Positions 1 to 8,212 of a DNA stretch of 46,600 nt are shown here, in pieces. The stretch spans positions 1-46,600 of IMG/VR virus record IMGVR_UViG_3300010885_039998; one strand, given 5' to 3'. How positions within the stretch are numbered: position 1 is the stretch's first letter; each line of letters opens with the position of its first letter. The notes beneath the pieces are model-generated. The model was not told the origin of the DNA, did no database searches, and worked only from the letters and a program-made list of their open reading frames with translations. Position numbers and translations under genes: made by a program. The DNA comes from a virus.

Positions 1-420
1 ATCATCCTTGTTAGGATTCTGCGTGACAAAACCCTGGAACACATAGCTCTTCTTCCGCCAGTACTTGCGAGCCATATCTTCCAAAGTAGGATCCTTCCAC
101 CATGGACGTGTTTCGGCTGCGATGGGGCAGCTGCCCGGCTTCCACATGTCCATGCAAGGAACCTGCACTTCAACTGGACGAGCATCATTTTGCCCCTTGA
201 CTCCAGGGAATGGAATCTTGATGATGAGCCGTTCCACCCAGAAGAAGTCGTTGGTGTCGTCGCCGTCCGGGAGAAACCTCAGAGTGGCAGTGGAGCCCTC
301 TGGGTTGTTCCAGAATGGATAGATTGAATTGTCTCCGGTAAATGTGCCGCCCTTGGAGCGGTCTTTGCGAGCCTGTTGCTCGAGTAGTTTAGCTTGTATA
401 GCTTTAAGGTCTAATCCCAT
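1..420 (-). CDS. 32: gp32-like single-stranded DNA-binding protein (C-terminus cut by window)
   Basis: Reading the minus strand from the ATG at 418-420 gives 140 residues with no stop before the window edge. The phage T4 gp32 family binds ssDNA in replication, recombination and repair. Recognisable family pieces are RFLPDGD near residue 48, FFWVERLIIKIPFPG near 59, Cys89 and Cys98 (where the T4 protein has its zinc ligands) and RPWWKD...YWRKKSYVFQGFV at 105-131. The acidic C-terminal tail lies outside the window. An AGGAGG ribosome site sits about 10 bases before the ATG. The gene has its own promoter region (503-533) and follows a conserved unknown gene and gp17 on the same strand. Identity is from motif memory, not a search. 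Confidence 0.85.
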   Translation of the reverse strand, partial: MGLDLKAIQAKLLEQQARKDRSKGGTFTGDNSIYPFWNNPEGSTATLRFLPDGDDTNDFFWVERLIIKIPFPGVKGQNDARPVEVQVPCMDMWKPGSCPIAAETRPWWKDPTLEDMARKYWRKKSYVFQGFVTQNPNKDD

Positions 421-502
421 GATAATGTGCCTCCTATGTGTGCTTTCATGTGCCTAATTGAGTTATAGACAGTCAGCAACGTGATATTGCTAACTGACAG
501 TG

Positions 503-510
503 TATTTATA
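503..510 (-). promoter_or_regulatory. T4-type late promoter upstream of gene 32
   Basis: The minus strand reads exactly TATAAATA, the T4 late promoter element recognised by the sigma-like gp55. It lies about 85 bases before the gp32 ATG. The same bases form the -10 of a sigma-70-type promoter (next entry). Confidence 0.7.
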
Positions 511-533
511 CCGCAGACTTTGTCAAGTGTCAA
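505..533 (-). promoter_or_regulatory. Sigma-70-type promoter overlapping the late promoter of gene 32
   Basis: On the minus strand TTGACA (528-533) is followed after exactly 17 bases by TATAAA (505-510). This is a near-consensus host-type promoter. Gene 32 in T4 is transcribed at several stages of infection, so a composite early/late promoter would fit. A second TTGACA overlaps the spacer but is too close to the -10. Confidence 0.65.
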
Positions 534-545
534 TATGTGGCGAAT

Positions 546-1571
546 TTAGATGATGCCAGCCAGCTCTTCTAAGCGGAGGATTTCTATATCAACAGGATCA
601 GATTCAGGTTTTGATATCTCATATCCGTTAGCTATGAGATACCTTGCTGCAGCTTCAAGCGAGCTTATAGCACCGTCATCGTCTTGCTGGCAGCCGCAGG
701 TCTCAGCGAGACTGTTGCGCAAATTAATCACTTTTTCAGCCGGAGCCGACATGGTCTTGTTGGCTAGATTAGCTATACCAGTAGCGTAGCCTTTGCTGCC
801 GCTCAGTCGCTTGCTTTCCTTGGCCAGCTGCTCTAACGCACCTTTAACCTTCAAACTGAGATCGTCATCCTTGCCGCGCATCAGCTTGTTGGCTTTCTTG
901 AGCTTGATGTAATCCTCGCTCATCTTAAGGATGGCTTTGCTGACCTGATCATTGTAGCGGCCTTCATTGGCAAGATGGCGAGCCATGGCACGTGCACCTG
1001 CTATATGAGAGTGCGGGTAATTAAAGCGTTCACCCAATTTGGTCTCTATGAATATGTTCTTTATGTGGCGCCAACGGCTGCCCTTCTTTTCTTCATTAAC
1101 CGGATCAGTATGTCGTATTACCAGCTTGCTGTTACCGATCTTTTGATAGCTGCTCTTGGTGCTGCCATATGGCTTGCTGATGTCACGGCTTTCTTTGATG
1201 TTGTTCACAGCATCATCCCTTATATCTATGTCATGGTCAAACTTATACCAATTGATGCTTAAACCTTCTTTATCACCGATGTTGGTTTGCATGCTGTCTT
1301 TTAGTGTTATAACGGTATTGAAATCGCGATCATCGGAGAGGTCGGGGGTTTTGATATCCATGTGGCTGTTTGCATCTTCGTCGTGTAAGCTGACCAAGAT
1401 GCTAAAGTTTTTCAACGCAGGATCGTTGCTAGGGATCGTGCAAAAAAACCTAGTAGCTTCGTGCGGATCCATGGTCTTGGCCCCGCCCTTGTCAAACATC
1501 TGGAGGCTGTATCCTCTGCCTCTGAGTATGCCAAATATCTTATCGCCGATGATGGGCCAGTTGTGATTCAT
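546..1571 (-). CDS. Conserved T4-like phage protein of unknown function
   Basis: The 341-residue protein sits between gp17 and gp32 on the same strand. The central part (about residues 130-200) carries KPYGSTKSSYQKIG, a TDPVNEEKKGSRWRHIK stretch and GERFNYPHSHIAGARAMARH. I recall closely similar strings in hypothetical proteins of marine T4-like phages, but I know no function for them. The second half is helical and charged; the C-terminal end is acidic. No signal peptide or membrane segment is visible. A weak GATAAATA lies only 8 bases before the ATG, with no clear ribosome site, so either the start or the promoter call is uncertain. Translation may depend on coupling to gp17, whose stop is 16 bases upstream. 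Confidence 0.75.
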   Translation of the reverse strand: MNHNWPIIGDKIFGILRGRGYSLQMFDKGGAKTMDPHEATRFFCTIPSNDPALKNFSILVSLHDEDANSHMDIKTPDLSDDRDFNTVITLKDSMQTNIGDKEGLSINWYKFDHDIDIRDDAVNNIKESRDISKPYGSTKSSYQKIGNSKLVIRHTDPVNEEKKGSRWRHIKNIFIETKLGERFNYPHSHIAGARAMARHLANEGRYNDQVSKAILKMSEDYIKLKKANKLMRGKDDDLSLKVKGALEQLAKESKRLSGSKGYATGIANLANKTMSAPAEKVINLRNSLAETCGCQQDDDGAISSLEAAARYLIANGYEISKPESDPVDIEILRLEELAGII

Positions 1572-1587
1572 GATGCAATATTTATCA

Positions 1588-3177
1588 TTAATATCCGAAG
1601 CTGACGGGCAGCGGTTCTACCATGCTGTCGTCTAAGAACTCGTCCTTCATGAGATTGCCGATGTCTTCGTCCCAGCGAGTGACCATCTGCATCATGCGCA
1701 CACACAATAATGCTGCCATTACAGCATCGTCGTGTTCACCAACCTTGCCAGCAAATCCGTTACCTTTGGCCACGAAAAACTTGAGCTGCCTTACTAATTG
1801 CTTGCTTAACAGTGTGAGCTTACCGCTTTCAACTAGGCTTTTCATCTTCATGCATGCCAATGCTTTGCTACGCACATTGGTATTCAATCCGCGCCTTAAT
1901 CTACTAATTCCTTTGACTTTTGGTTCATGCAACCATATACCGTTAAAGGTATCTTCTCCCATCTCATCAATGCTGACCACTGCAGCTTCACCCCAGCTGT
2001 TGTTTTCTAGAGTGAAATATATCTCAGGATCACCCTTCTGGTCATGCAGCTTTTTCATTTCGTTCCAAATGTGATTGATGATACCCTGCATGGTCTTTAC
2101 CTGCTGAGGTATGCTGGTCCTGTTATGGCTCCATTCTGCTACTTGTCGCATGTCTGGCAAGCTAAAGACCTGTATGCAACTGTAATCCTGCCCAACACCG
2201 GCACTGGGATCCAGGGCTACTAGATAGGTCTTGTTAGCCTGTATCATGTCATACCATCTGGTCTGTCCTAGCTTGAACAGAGGTTCCACGCCTTGCAGAT
2301 TTAATAAGGTTACAGCATTGATCAAAGTCTCGTCTGCTGTTATGAATTCACATCCATATTCTCTGCGGAATCTATCTGCACCAATCTTGGCTGATTCTTT
2401 GACAGCCCACGCCTCGTCCCTGCCAGGCACTTCGGAATAATGCGCTGTGAAAGCATGGAATCCATTGATACCAAGACCATCTGCTGTGTCATTGCCATAT
2501 TCGTCTATGGTCTTGCTGGCCCCTGTCCATATCTCTGCAAACTTGTCTTCGTCACTGTTTGGCGTAGATGTTATTATGCACTTACCGCCAGTAGCTAGGG
2601 TTGGTGCCATTGCTGTCCAAAATTCCTCAGCTATCCTAGGCTTAACGAATGCAAACTCGTCTAGATACAGCAGTGAGATACTCATACCGCGTCCGCTGTC
2701 CGGTGTAGTTGTGGTGGCTTTAATGCGAGAACCATTATCAAACTTTATGTCTTGGACATTATATGTAGCTACTCCAGCTCGCAGCCAATCTGGCAGTTCT
2801 TCATAGGCAAACTTAACGCGATCCATGATTTCGTTAGCAGCACGGAACTTGTTAGCTGCGATTAGGACCGTTACATCGTTGTTAAACATAGCATACCAAA
2901 GCAGGTATCCTGCTGCAGTCGTGGTCTTGCCGCTCTGTCGAGGCAGCAGTGCTATGACTGAATTATTCTTATCGTAGGCATCGACCAGTCTCTTCTGATA
3001 CTCATATGCTTCAAATGGTATGCGTCCTTTGACCGGATGCTGTATCTTCATGTATCGCTCCATGAAATACAACGGGTCTCTGGCGCAGCGTGCTATCTCA
3101 CGCACCTGTGCTGGTGTATAAGCAGTCTTCTTGTGAGCCTGCTTTACCAGCTGGAAGTCTATATCATTCTTGGCCAT
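1588..3177 (-). CDS. 17: gp17 terminase large subunit (packaging ATPase and nuclease)
   Basis: The 529-residue protein matches the T4 gp17 family (T4: 610 aa), the motor that cuts concatemeric DNA and pumps it into the prohead. The N-terminal ATPase shows YQKRLVDAY, then Walker A-type LLPRQSGKTT at about residues 78-87, Walker B LLYLDEFAF near 170-178 and coupling motif TSTPN near 203. The C-terminal RNase H-like nuclease shows the acidic patch ALDPSAG near 322, a Glu in FTLENNSWGE near 390 and the distal GEHDDAVMA near 485. It is preceded by the 531-aa Cys/His-repeat gene and a 9-bp hairpin. In T4 gp16 lies directly upstream; here two extra genes separate gp16 and gp17. Confidence 0.95.
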   Translation of the reverse strand: MAKNDIDFQLVKQAHKKTAYTPAQVREIARCARDPLYFMERYMKIQHPVKGRIPFEAYEYQKRLVDAYDKNNSVIALLPRQSGKTTTAAGYLLWYAMFNNDVTVLIAANKFRAANEIMDRVKFAYEELPDWLRAGVATYNVQDIKFDNGSRIKATTTTPDSGRGMSISLLYLDEFAFVKPRIAEEFWTAMAPTLATGGKCIITSTPNSDEDKFAEIWTGASKTIDEYGNDTADGLGINGFHAFTAHYSEVPGRDEAWAVKESAKIGADRFRREYGCEFITADETLINAVTLLNLQGVEPLFKLGQTRWYDMIQANKTYLVALDPSAGVGQDYSCIQVFSLPDMRQVAEWSHNRTSIPQQVKTMQGIINHIWNEMKKLHDQKGDPEIYFTLENNSWGEAAVVSIDEMGEDTFNGIWLHEPKVKGISRLRRGLNTNVRSKALACMKMKSLVESGKLTLLSKQLVRQLKFFVAKGNGFAGKVGEHDDAVMAALLCVRMMQMVTRWDEDIGNLMKDEFLDDSMVEPLPVSFGY

Positions 3178-3191
3178 GTGTTACTCAAACG

Positions 3192-3214
3192 AACAGCGGC
3201 AATATGCCGCTGTT
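3192..3214 (-). terminator. Hairpin between the 531-aa gene and gene 17
   Basis: AACAGCGGC at 3192-3200 pairs with GCCGCTGTT at 3206-3214 around a 5-base loop. On the minus strand it is followed by CGTTTGAG, which lacks a good T run, so it is a weak terminator at best. It could instead stabilise or process the mRNA upstream of gp17. Confidence 0.35.
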
Positions 3215-3240
3215 ACTTATGGTTATATTCACTAAATCTA

Positions 3241-4836
3241 TCAATTCATAACGTCTTGGCGCCCTATATGGCTCAGAGGACTGCGACTACCACCGGTAAC
3301 CGGCTCTTCATCTGCGAACGGATCCTTGTCAAAAGCATCGCGTGCGTTTGCAGTCAGAGGACTTTCTGCTCCAGATGCATTGCTAGGTGCTAGCTCTGCT
3401 TCTGCGAGGAAACTGGTATATTCCTCATTTAGAGCAGCAAATAGGCTGTCAGCACGCTCTGCCATCAGCGTGTTGTCGCCGATCTTGCCAAAACGTTGAT
3501 TGATGTGAGGACCATCCCATTCATAATCCTTGACTTCAAGTGGCTCGCCTGCTTCTGGATGTTCATCGTGCCCATGATCGTAATCAGCGTTTTCCATGGC
3601 AGCAACTGCAACAGGGACTGCATGTGCTACACCATATGGCATGCCAGGTGTTGGAGCTTCTGCATCTTGATGTGCATCATTGCCGCCTGCTAGACCTGCC
3701 TTGACCAGCAATCTAACCAGATCATTTGCGTCGTTGTCGGTAGCGGTTACAGTAACACTGCGTGTAGACTGTCCATCACCTATGGTTTGATTCATCACGA
3801 TGTTCATGCTTTCGCGCAGCTGTTTCTGGCTCTCATTGTATGCATAAACAAAGCCCTGTGTGTCAGGACCATTGTTGGTAGCACCAATTGGAGTGAACGG
3901 GAACCCGCCAAGTGCAGCATCTTCTTCCATGCTAGCCAACTGGGGATCAACATTCTTTAATTGTGGACTGTTGGAAGGCAATGGATTCTCGCCCTTGACT
4001 GTTGTTTGCCATTTCTTGCTGTGCCACGTAAACACGCCGCCATTGCCACCAGCTGCCTTGCGAGCAGCAGCGAACGCCTGTGCAAAGCTCATTTTGTCAA
4101 CCGCGTTGCCAGCTGCGGGGGCAGTGTTAGTAGGTTGTGTATTTGGTCCTTCACCTGTACCTGCATGATAGCCTTGAGCCTGCGGAGGTGCTTCCTTAGC
4201 TTGAGCTGAGCCTATGACAGACATATCATATGGAGTTTTTGCTGCAGCAGTTGGTTGGGTGTCATCGTCATCTGCACCTGTTACACTGCCCATGGCATCA
4301 ACCTGCGGAGCTTCATCCATCATCTCACCGCGTGTTTCGCGATAAGATGCTTCAAGCATATCAATCATCCGGCGAATTGCATTTTCGCTGCCTTCGCTCA
4401 TCTCATCATATTCAATGTCCTTGGTAACACGACGACCTGCACGTTCTGCCTTGTCGTCCTCGCTACCACGCTTGTGACCATGTATATGATCCTTGTGGCG
4501 TTCGTCATATTCAATATCGTGCGCCACTTTGCGGCCTGCTTTCTCTGCATGGTCGTCGCGCTCGGTTGCACTTTCTTCCATTGGACCTTGCGCCCAGCAT
4601 TCTTCTACGCCATGCACAGGGCACATTTCGCCCTCAGCTGTCATATTGCAAGCAGATTCATCCATATCAGTTTCCATTTGAATGGAACCTTGATAACCGC
4701 TGCATTCCTCCATACCGTGCACCGGACACATCTCGCCCTCGGCAGTCATGTTGCATTCTTCTGCTTCAAAAACACTGTTTCTGCGTCCCAAGGACTCTAT
4801 AGCCCTAAGCTTGCCTATCATGCTATGGAAATCCAT
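3241..4836 (-). CDS. Phage protein with tandem Cys/His metal-binding-like repeats, unknown function
   Basis: The 531-residue acidic protein begins with two copies of a CNMTAEGEMCPVHG-[M/V]-EEC unit (about residues 28-45 and 63-80), spacing C-x7-C-x2-H-x4-C. This looks like a small zinc or iron-sulfur binding knuckle. Two copies of a second repeat follow, D-x-AE-x-AGR-[KR]-V-x2-DIEYDE (about 95-112 and 128-144). The rest is low-complexity, rich in Ala, Gly, Pro, Asp and Glu, without membrane segments. It lies between a probable head-targeted protein and gp17, so a head or packaging role is possible but inferred. The long plus-strand ORFs here are shadows of this biased coding sequence. Confidence 0.7.
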   Translation of the reverse strand: MDFHSMIGKLRAIESLGRRNSVFEAEECNMTAEGEMCPVHGMEECSGYQGSIQMETDMDESACNMTAEGEMCPVHGVEECWAQGPMEESATERDDHAEKAGRKVAHDIEYDERHKDHIHGHKRGSEDDKAERAGRRVTKDIEYDEMSEGSENAIRRMIDMLEASYRETRGEMMDEAPQVDAMGSVTGADDDDTQPTAAAKTPYDMSVIGSAQAKEAPPQAQGYHAGTGEGPNTQPTNTAPAAGNAVDKMSFAQAFAAARKAAGGNGGVFTWHSKKWQTTVKGENPLPSNSPQLKNVDPQLASMEEDAALGGFPFTPIGATNNGPDTQGFVYAYNESQKQLRESMNIVMNQTIGDGQSTRSVTVTATDNDANDLVRLLVKAGLAGGNDAHQDAEAPTPGMPYGVAHAVPVAVAAMENADYDHGHDEHPEAGEPLEVKDYEWDGPHINQRFGKIGDNTLMAERADSLFAALNEEYTSFLAEAELAPSNASGAESPLTANARDAFDKDPFADEEPVTGGSRSPLSHIGRQDVMN

Positions 4837-4840
4837 GGTG

Positions 4841-5665
4841 TTAACCCTTCCTTACGAATTCTGGTTTATTGGGAACCTTTGGTGCTCCCATGTTCGTTCT
4901 CTTACCGTCGCGGTCTTTGTAGAACCTATAAATTATCTGCGCACCGTCGTCAAAGTTTCCGTCTGCACCTAGTCCACTGCGCGGCGTTGGATCTGCTACA
5001 TCTTTTGATGATGGCTTGTAAACTGGTTTTGGTGCATCAAATCTAGCATTGAAATCAGCCATGTCTTGCACTGGCTCATGAGGAGCAACCTTGCTCATCT
5101 CTAACCAGCTGAACAGCGGCATGGGAGCATCGTATTCGTCGCTGTGTCTAGTAGATTTCACACCCGCTAGATAATCCAAGAAACGCTTGTTATAAGCATC
5201 TCCATAGATATCAGTGACTATCGGTTGTTCAATGTCTTGATACAATCTATCAGTGCTGAGACGTGCTGCAGATTTCAATCCTTTATCTCTGGCTATCTGG
5301 CTAAATCCAAGATCGGTCATGTAATCGTCTGCATATTCTTCAACTGGCTCAGTTGCGCTGCGCACCACAATGTTCTTCTCAGGAACGTTAAGGACTTCTC
5401 GCAAACCTTCCATGGTGATATAGCTGCTTAGTGGCATGGTGGTCACGAAATTGACCTGCCAAACCGTCTGGTTCGGTTGGTCAGAGAAATCTAACTTGTC
5501 GCCCTTGAGCAACACAGGATGTGTCATCTCTACCAATCCAAACTGGGTAAGATATCGTTCAACTGCATCCAGCTGCTCATCGCTGGGTTCGGTTGCAAGC
5601 TTGATAACATACCCATATTCTCGGGTGCTTTCAGCGAGATATTGACTGAACGACTTCATAACCAT
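4841..5665 (-). CDS. Probable capsid-targeted internal protein, unknown function
   Basis: The 274-residue product starts MVMKSFSQYLAES. This resembles the capsid-targeting sequences of T4 internal proteins (MKTYQEFIAE, cut by the gp21 protease after a Leu/Ile-x-Glu motif). Here LAE followed by Ser would be the cut site, 12 residues in (10 if Met3 is the start). The remaining sequence is soluble, with an alpha/beta N-terminal part and a Pro/Asp-rich C-terminal part, and I recognise no domain. It lies in the gp4-gp16-gp17 operon, 18 bases after gp16 and 4 bases before the Cys/His-repeat gene. Met3 could also be the start. The targeting role is inferred from the N-terminus only. Confidence 0.65.
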   Translation of the reverse strand: MVMKSFSQYLAESTREYGYVIKLATEPSDEQLDAVERYLTQFGLVEMTHPVLLKGDKLDFSDQPNQTVWQVNFVTTMPLSSYITMEGLREVLNVPEKNIVVRSATEPVEEYADDYMTDLGFSQIARDKGLKSAARLSTDRLYQDIEQPIVTDIYGDAYNKRFLDYLAGVKSTRHSDEYDAPMPLFSWLEMSKVAPHEPVQDMADFNARFDAPKPVYKPSSKDVADPTPRSGLGADGNFDDGAQIIYRFYKDRDGKRTNMGAPKVPNKPEFVRKG

Positions 5666-5683
5666 AGATGCTCCAATGTGATG

Positions 5684-6160
5684 TTATTTAGCGTCACTTT
5701 CGATTTCACTAAGCTGTTTCAATAGGTCGTTACGGTCCATGAGAGTAGCTTTCACATCCAATGGTGTGTTTTCATCCTTTTTTGTAACCCTATCCAGCTT
5801 CAGCTTATCTAATTGCAACCGTAGCATCTTAATTTTCTTATCAACTTTGGCGTTTTTGGCATCAACTGCTATCTTCAGCATCTGGCTGCTGCTGCTGAAT
5901 ATCTCTCCAGCATGGCGTATCTCTACGTTCATGCCTAGATCCTGTAGGTCCATGTGCGCCTTGATTGCAAGGTCGGCTAACTCATCCATTTCCTTATCAT
6001 GGAGATCCTTGCCTCTAGTCTGAGATAGCTGCCAGTCGATGTCTTCCGCTAGCGCTAAAGCTGCATGGATATCGTCATCAGACGGTCCTGTGGTCTCAGT
6101 TTCTTCTTCAACTGATTCTATTTCAAACGTGTCTTCTAGGGTCTTGAATCTGTTGGCCAT
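5684..6160 (-). CDS. 16: gp16-like terminase small subunit
   Basis: The 158-residue protein is nearly the size of T4 gp16 (164 aa), which recognises DNA and stimulates gp17. It has an acidic N-terminal segment, then a long helical, coiled-coil-prone centre containing a LQDLGMNVEIRHAGEIF segment and SQMLKIAVDAKNAKVDKK. This matches the layout of the gp16 oligomerisation core (LMDAAKIFLETAKNAD in T4). A variable C-terminal tail follows. The gene starts directly at the gp4 stop codon, so translation is probably coupled. Direct sequence similarity is low, so the call rests on length, helical pattern and position in the terminase/head completion operon. Confidence 0.7.
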   Translation of the reverse strand: MANRFKTLEDTFEIESVEEETETTGPSDDDIHAALALAEDIDWQLSQTRGKDLHDKEMDELADLAIKAHMDLQDLGMNVEIRHAGEIFSSSSQMLKIAVDAKNAKVDKKIKMLRLQLDKLKLDRVTKKDENTPLDVKATLMDRNDLLKQLSEIESDAK

Positions 6161-6600
6161 CAGCGTTTCCTCTTAGACTTTGTGATATATATGTCGCTTT
6201 CAGTAAGGATACGGAAGGTCATGCCATTCTTCTTGCAGAATGCCATAGCAGCTGCCCATTTAGCTGTGTTTAATATCAGAGATGCTTTATCGCGCTTGCT
6301 ACGTGCATTCTCTGCAATAGCTTCCTTGCTAGGTTTAACTTCTACCACTTCTGCACGACGCTTGCCATTCTTGTCCTGGTATAGCACCATGAAATCTGGC
6401 ACGTATTGGCTGGGTTTGCCAGTAAGAGGATTTGTATACGGTATACGTATGCTCTCACTGGCCCACTGTATCACGCTGGGATGGCTGTCAAGGAAGTTCA
6501 TTACCGTAAGCTCCCAGCTGCTACGGAAAACCACGTCTTGTTTTCCTAGGAGCTTGGCTGGGTTCTTTGGAACAAATCTACCTTGACTGTATTTGCTCAC
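6160..6600 (-). CDS. 4: gp4-like head completion protein
   Basis: The 146-residue protein (T4 gp4 is about 150 aa) belongs to the head completion family with a TnsA/restriction-endonuclease-like fold. Visible features are GRFVPKNPAKLLGK at the start, VVFRSSWELTVMNFLD near residues 24-39 with the conserved Glu, then YVPDFMV near 66 (acidic residue) and VEVKPSKEA near 85 (E-x-K). Together these form the nuclease-like E...D...ExK signature. The ATG overlaps the stop of the upstream radical SAM gene (ATGA), and gp16 follows directly. In T4 the protein is needed to finish filled heads before tails join. Confidence 0.88.
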   Translation of the reverse strand: MSKYSQGRFVPKNPAKLLGKQDVVFRSSWELTVMNFLDSHPSVIQWASESIRIPYTNPLTGKPSQYVPDFMVLYQDKNGKRRAEVVEVKPSKEAIAENARSKRDKASLILNTAKWAAAMAFCKKNGMTFRILTESDIYITKSKRKR

Positions 6601-7742
6601 GGTTCAATTCCCAATAATTCCTGCATCTCTGCATTTACTTCTGCGAATGAGGTACCTCGCCTATCATCAAGGAACCCGTTATGCCTCTTGAATTGATCAA
6701 ACCATTCTGCGGGCGATATCTGATAAGTCTGCTTTAGATGATTTATCACACCCACAAATTCTTTGGTGTAGTTTCTATGATTATCTATAGAGTTTTGGTA
6801 ATGCACTAGCAAACGAGATTTTGCTGTCTCAGGAAGGTTCCTGGCATCTAACCACGATGGTCCAGAGAGAAATATGATACCAATATCTGTACCGGGAAAT
6901 TCAGCTTCTACCCAGCTTGTAAATTCATCTAGCCTGTTAGCATTCAAAACGCTATATACTGATCCAATGTTCCATGAAAAATTATCATGCGTTGATTTAA
7001 GTTGCGATAATTGCTGTAGATTTCTTACTGTATCTGACCAGATGCTATCCGACCTTATATACTCGTTCAGTGTTCCAACTGCATCAATGCTAGCAGTTAC
7101 ATGCGTGTGAGAACAACGCTCTATCAATTCCAACAGTTCCGCCGTAAACGCAACAGAAAGATTGGTATTGAATATGACACTGAGCCCGGATATGTTTCCG
7201 TACTGTTCAATCATGCGTATTGCCTCTGCGATTTCCGATTGATGTAACATAGGTTCGCCACCAAGAAATACCAGATGTTGCATGTTCGCAGCGGCCTCGA
7301 TATCTAGTCTCCAACCGCTGTGTAGCAGTCCTATAGGGTTTTCACCAAATGCTTCTGCGTCGGCAATCCACTTTGTGCTCCGGTCCTGGCCACATGATCT
7401 GCAGCGTTGATTGCAGAGATTGCTGAAATGTACCTCTTGGCTGCGCAGCAATGGTCCTTGCTGCCAATCTATGCGTTTAGAATCTGCTATCTTCCACGCT
7501 GCTGTGCGCAGGCTAGTGCCATCTATCTTTTCCTGATAGAGACAATTTTGGCAACCTTCATGGGGCTTTCCGTTGGCAAATGATGCACGTAGTTCATCCA
7601 TGAACTGCCCGTGAAAAAATTCATTATCGGGCGATGTACGCTGACCTTGCCAACCGCAGCAGGGCATCTTACTACCATCAGTGTTTACCAATTGGTGATA
7701 CCACGGTAAGATGCAAAACGGTTTTGCTGCTTCAATGATCAC
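6597..7742 (-). CDS. Radical SAM enzyme with N-terminal twitch-type auxiliary cluster domain
   Basis: I place the start at the GTG at 7742, which overlaps the upstream TGA (GTGA) and gives 381 residues beginning MIIEAAKPFCILPW. An ATG at 7790 would add 16 residues inside the previous gene. Cys10, Cys28, Cys64 and Cys67 match the four Cys of the island paralogues at 22955-24265 and 25161-26528 and probably hold an auxiliary Fe-S cluster. The radical SAM triad is Cys110, Cys114, Cys117 (CNQRCRSC), followed by FLGGEP. The layout fits the N-terminal-twitch radical SAM family. It is inserted in a morphogenesis operon between a tail gene and gp4, not in the island. Substrate unknown. Confidence 0.85.
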   Translation of the reverse strand: MIIEAAKPFCILPWYHQLVNTDGSKMPCCGWQGQRTSPDNEFFHGQFMDELRASFANGKPHEGCQNCLYQEKIDGTSLRTAAWKIADSKRIDWQQGPLLRSQEVHFSNLCNQRCRSCGQDRSTKWIADAEAFGENPIGLLHSGWRLDIEAAANMQHLVFLGGEPMLHQSEIAEAIRMIEQYGNISGLSVIFNTNLSVAFTAELLELIERCSHTHVTASIDAVGTLNEYIRSDSIWSDTVRNLQQLSQLKSTHDNFSWNIGSVYSVLNANRLDEFTSWVEAEFPGTDIGIIFLSGPSWLDARNLPETAKSRLLVHYQNSIDNHRNYTKEFVGVINHLKQTYQISPAEWFDQFKRHNGFLDDRRGTSFAEVNAEMQELLGIEP

Positions 7743-8212
7743 GACAATACCGCTGCTATCGTTGGTCCAAGAGTTGGGTTCTTGACCCATGCTGGTTCCG
7801 GATTGATACCGACATAACCCAACTGGCTAGTTGGATTACGTATCTTATTGATACTGGCTAGAAAATCATTCATTAAGACACCTTCTTTGAACAGACTGGT
7901 GACAGGCAGTCCTGTCTGATTAGCATAATATGTAGCCAAATTTGCTAGCACTTCTATCAATTCATTTGGTACATCTGGACCACCAAACATGCCTTTTGCA
8001 AGGTCATAGGTTTGTGCCGAAAGTCCAGTTACATACCTAGCAGGAGACCTAGATAATGCATAGTTTCCGTAGTCATTGGTGCCAGAGATTGGTGCTCCAG
8101 ATGAATTAGCCCATTGCCACGCACCACCTGCATTGGTGCCTTGCAGCTGACCGCTCTGCAGTGCAAGCTGCTTGCGAATGTTAGATTGTATGATATCTCT
8201 GTTACCGCTCAT
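7739..8212 (-). CDS. Phage protein of unknown function in the tail gene cluster
   Basis: The 157-residue product is soluble and has no recognisable catalytic motif. The N-terminal third is Gly/Ser/Asn-rich (GTNAGGAWQWANSSGAPISG), the centre is helical (ELIEVLANLATYYANQTG) and the end is Pro-rich. Its ATG shares a base with the stop of the 539-residue tube-like gene upstream, and its own stop overlaps the GTG of the radical SAM gene, so the three are probably co-translated. The position suggests a small tail or baseplate component. I do not recognise it as any named T4 gene. Confidence 0.65.
   Translation of the reverse strand: MSGNRDIIQSNIRKQLALQSGQLQGTNAGGAWQWANSSGAPISGTNDYGNYALSRSPARYVTGLSAQTYDLAKGMFGGPDVPNELIEVLANLATYYANQTGLPVTSLFKEGVLMNDFLASINKIRNPTSQLGYVGINPEPAWVKNPTLGPTIAAVLS

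Noticed and set aside
65-322. Plus-strand ORF at the left edge
   Set aside because: The opposite strand encodes gp32 with family motifs; this one is only its shadow.
1579-1586. GATAAATA before the 341-aa gene
   Set aside because: Only 8 bases before the ATG; probably chance, so not listed as a feature.
4255-5046. Long plus-strand ORF of 263 codons
   Set aside because: It is a shadow across two minus-strand genes that carry recognisable repeats and coupled starts; its translation is rich in Cys, His and Phe with no domain and no ribosome site.
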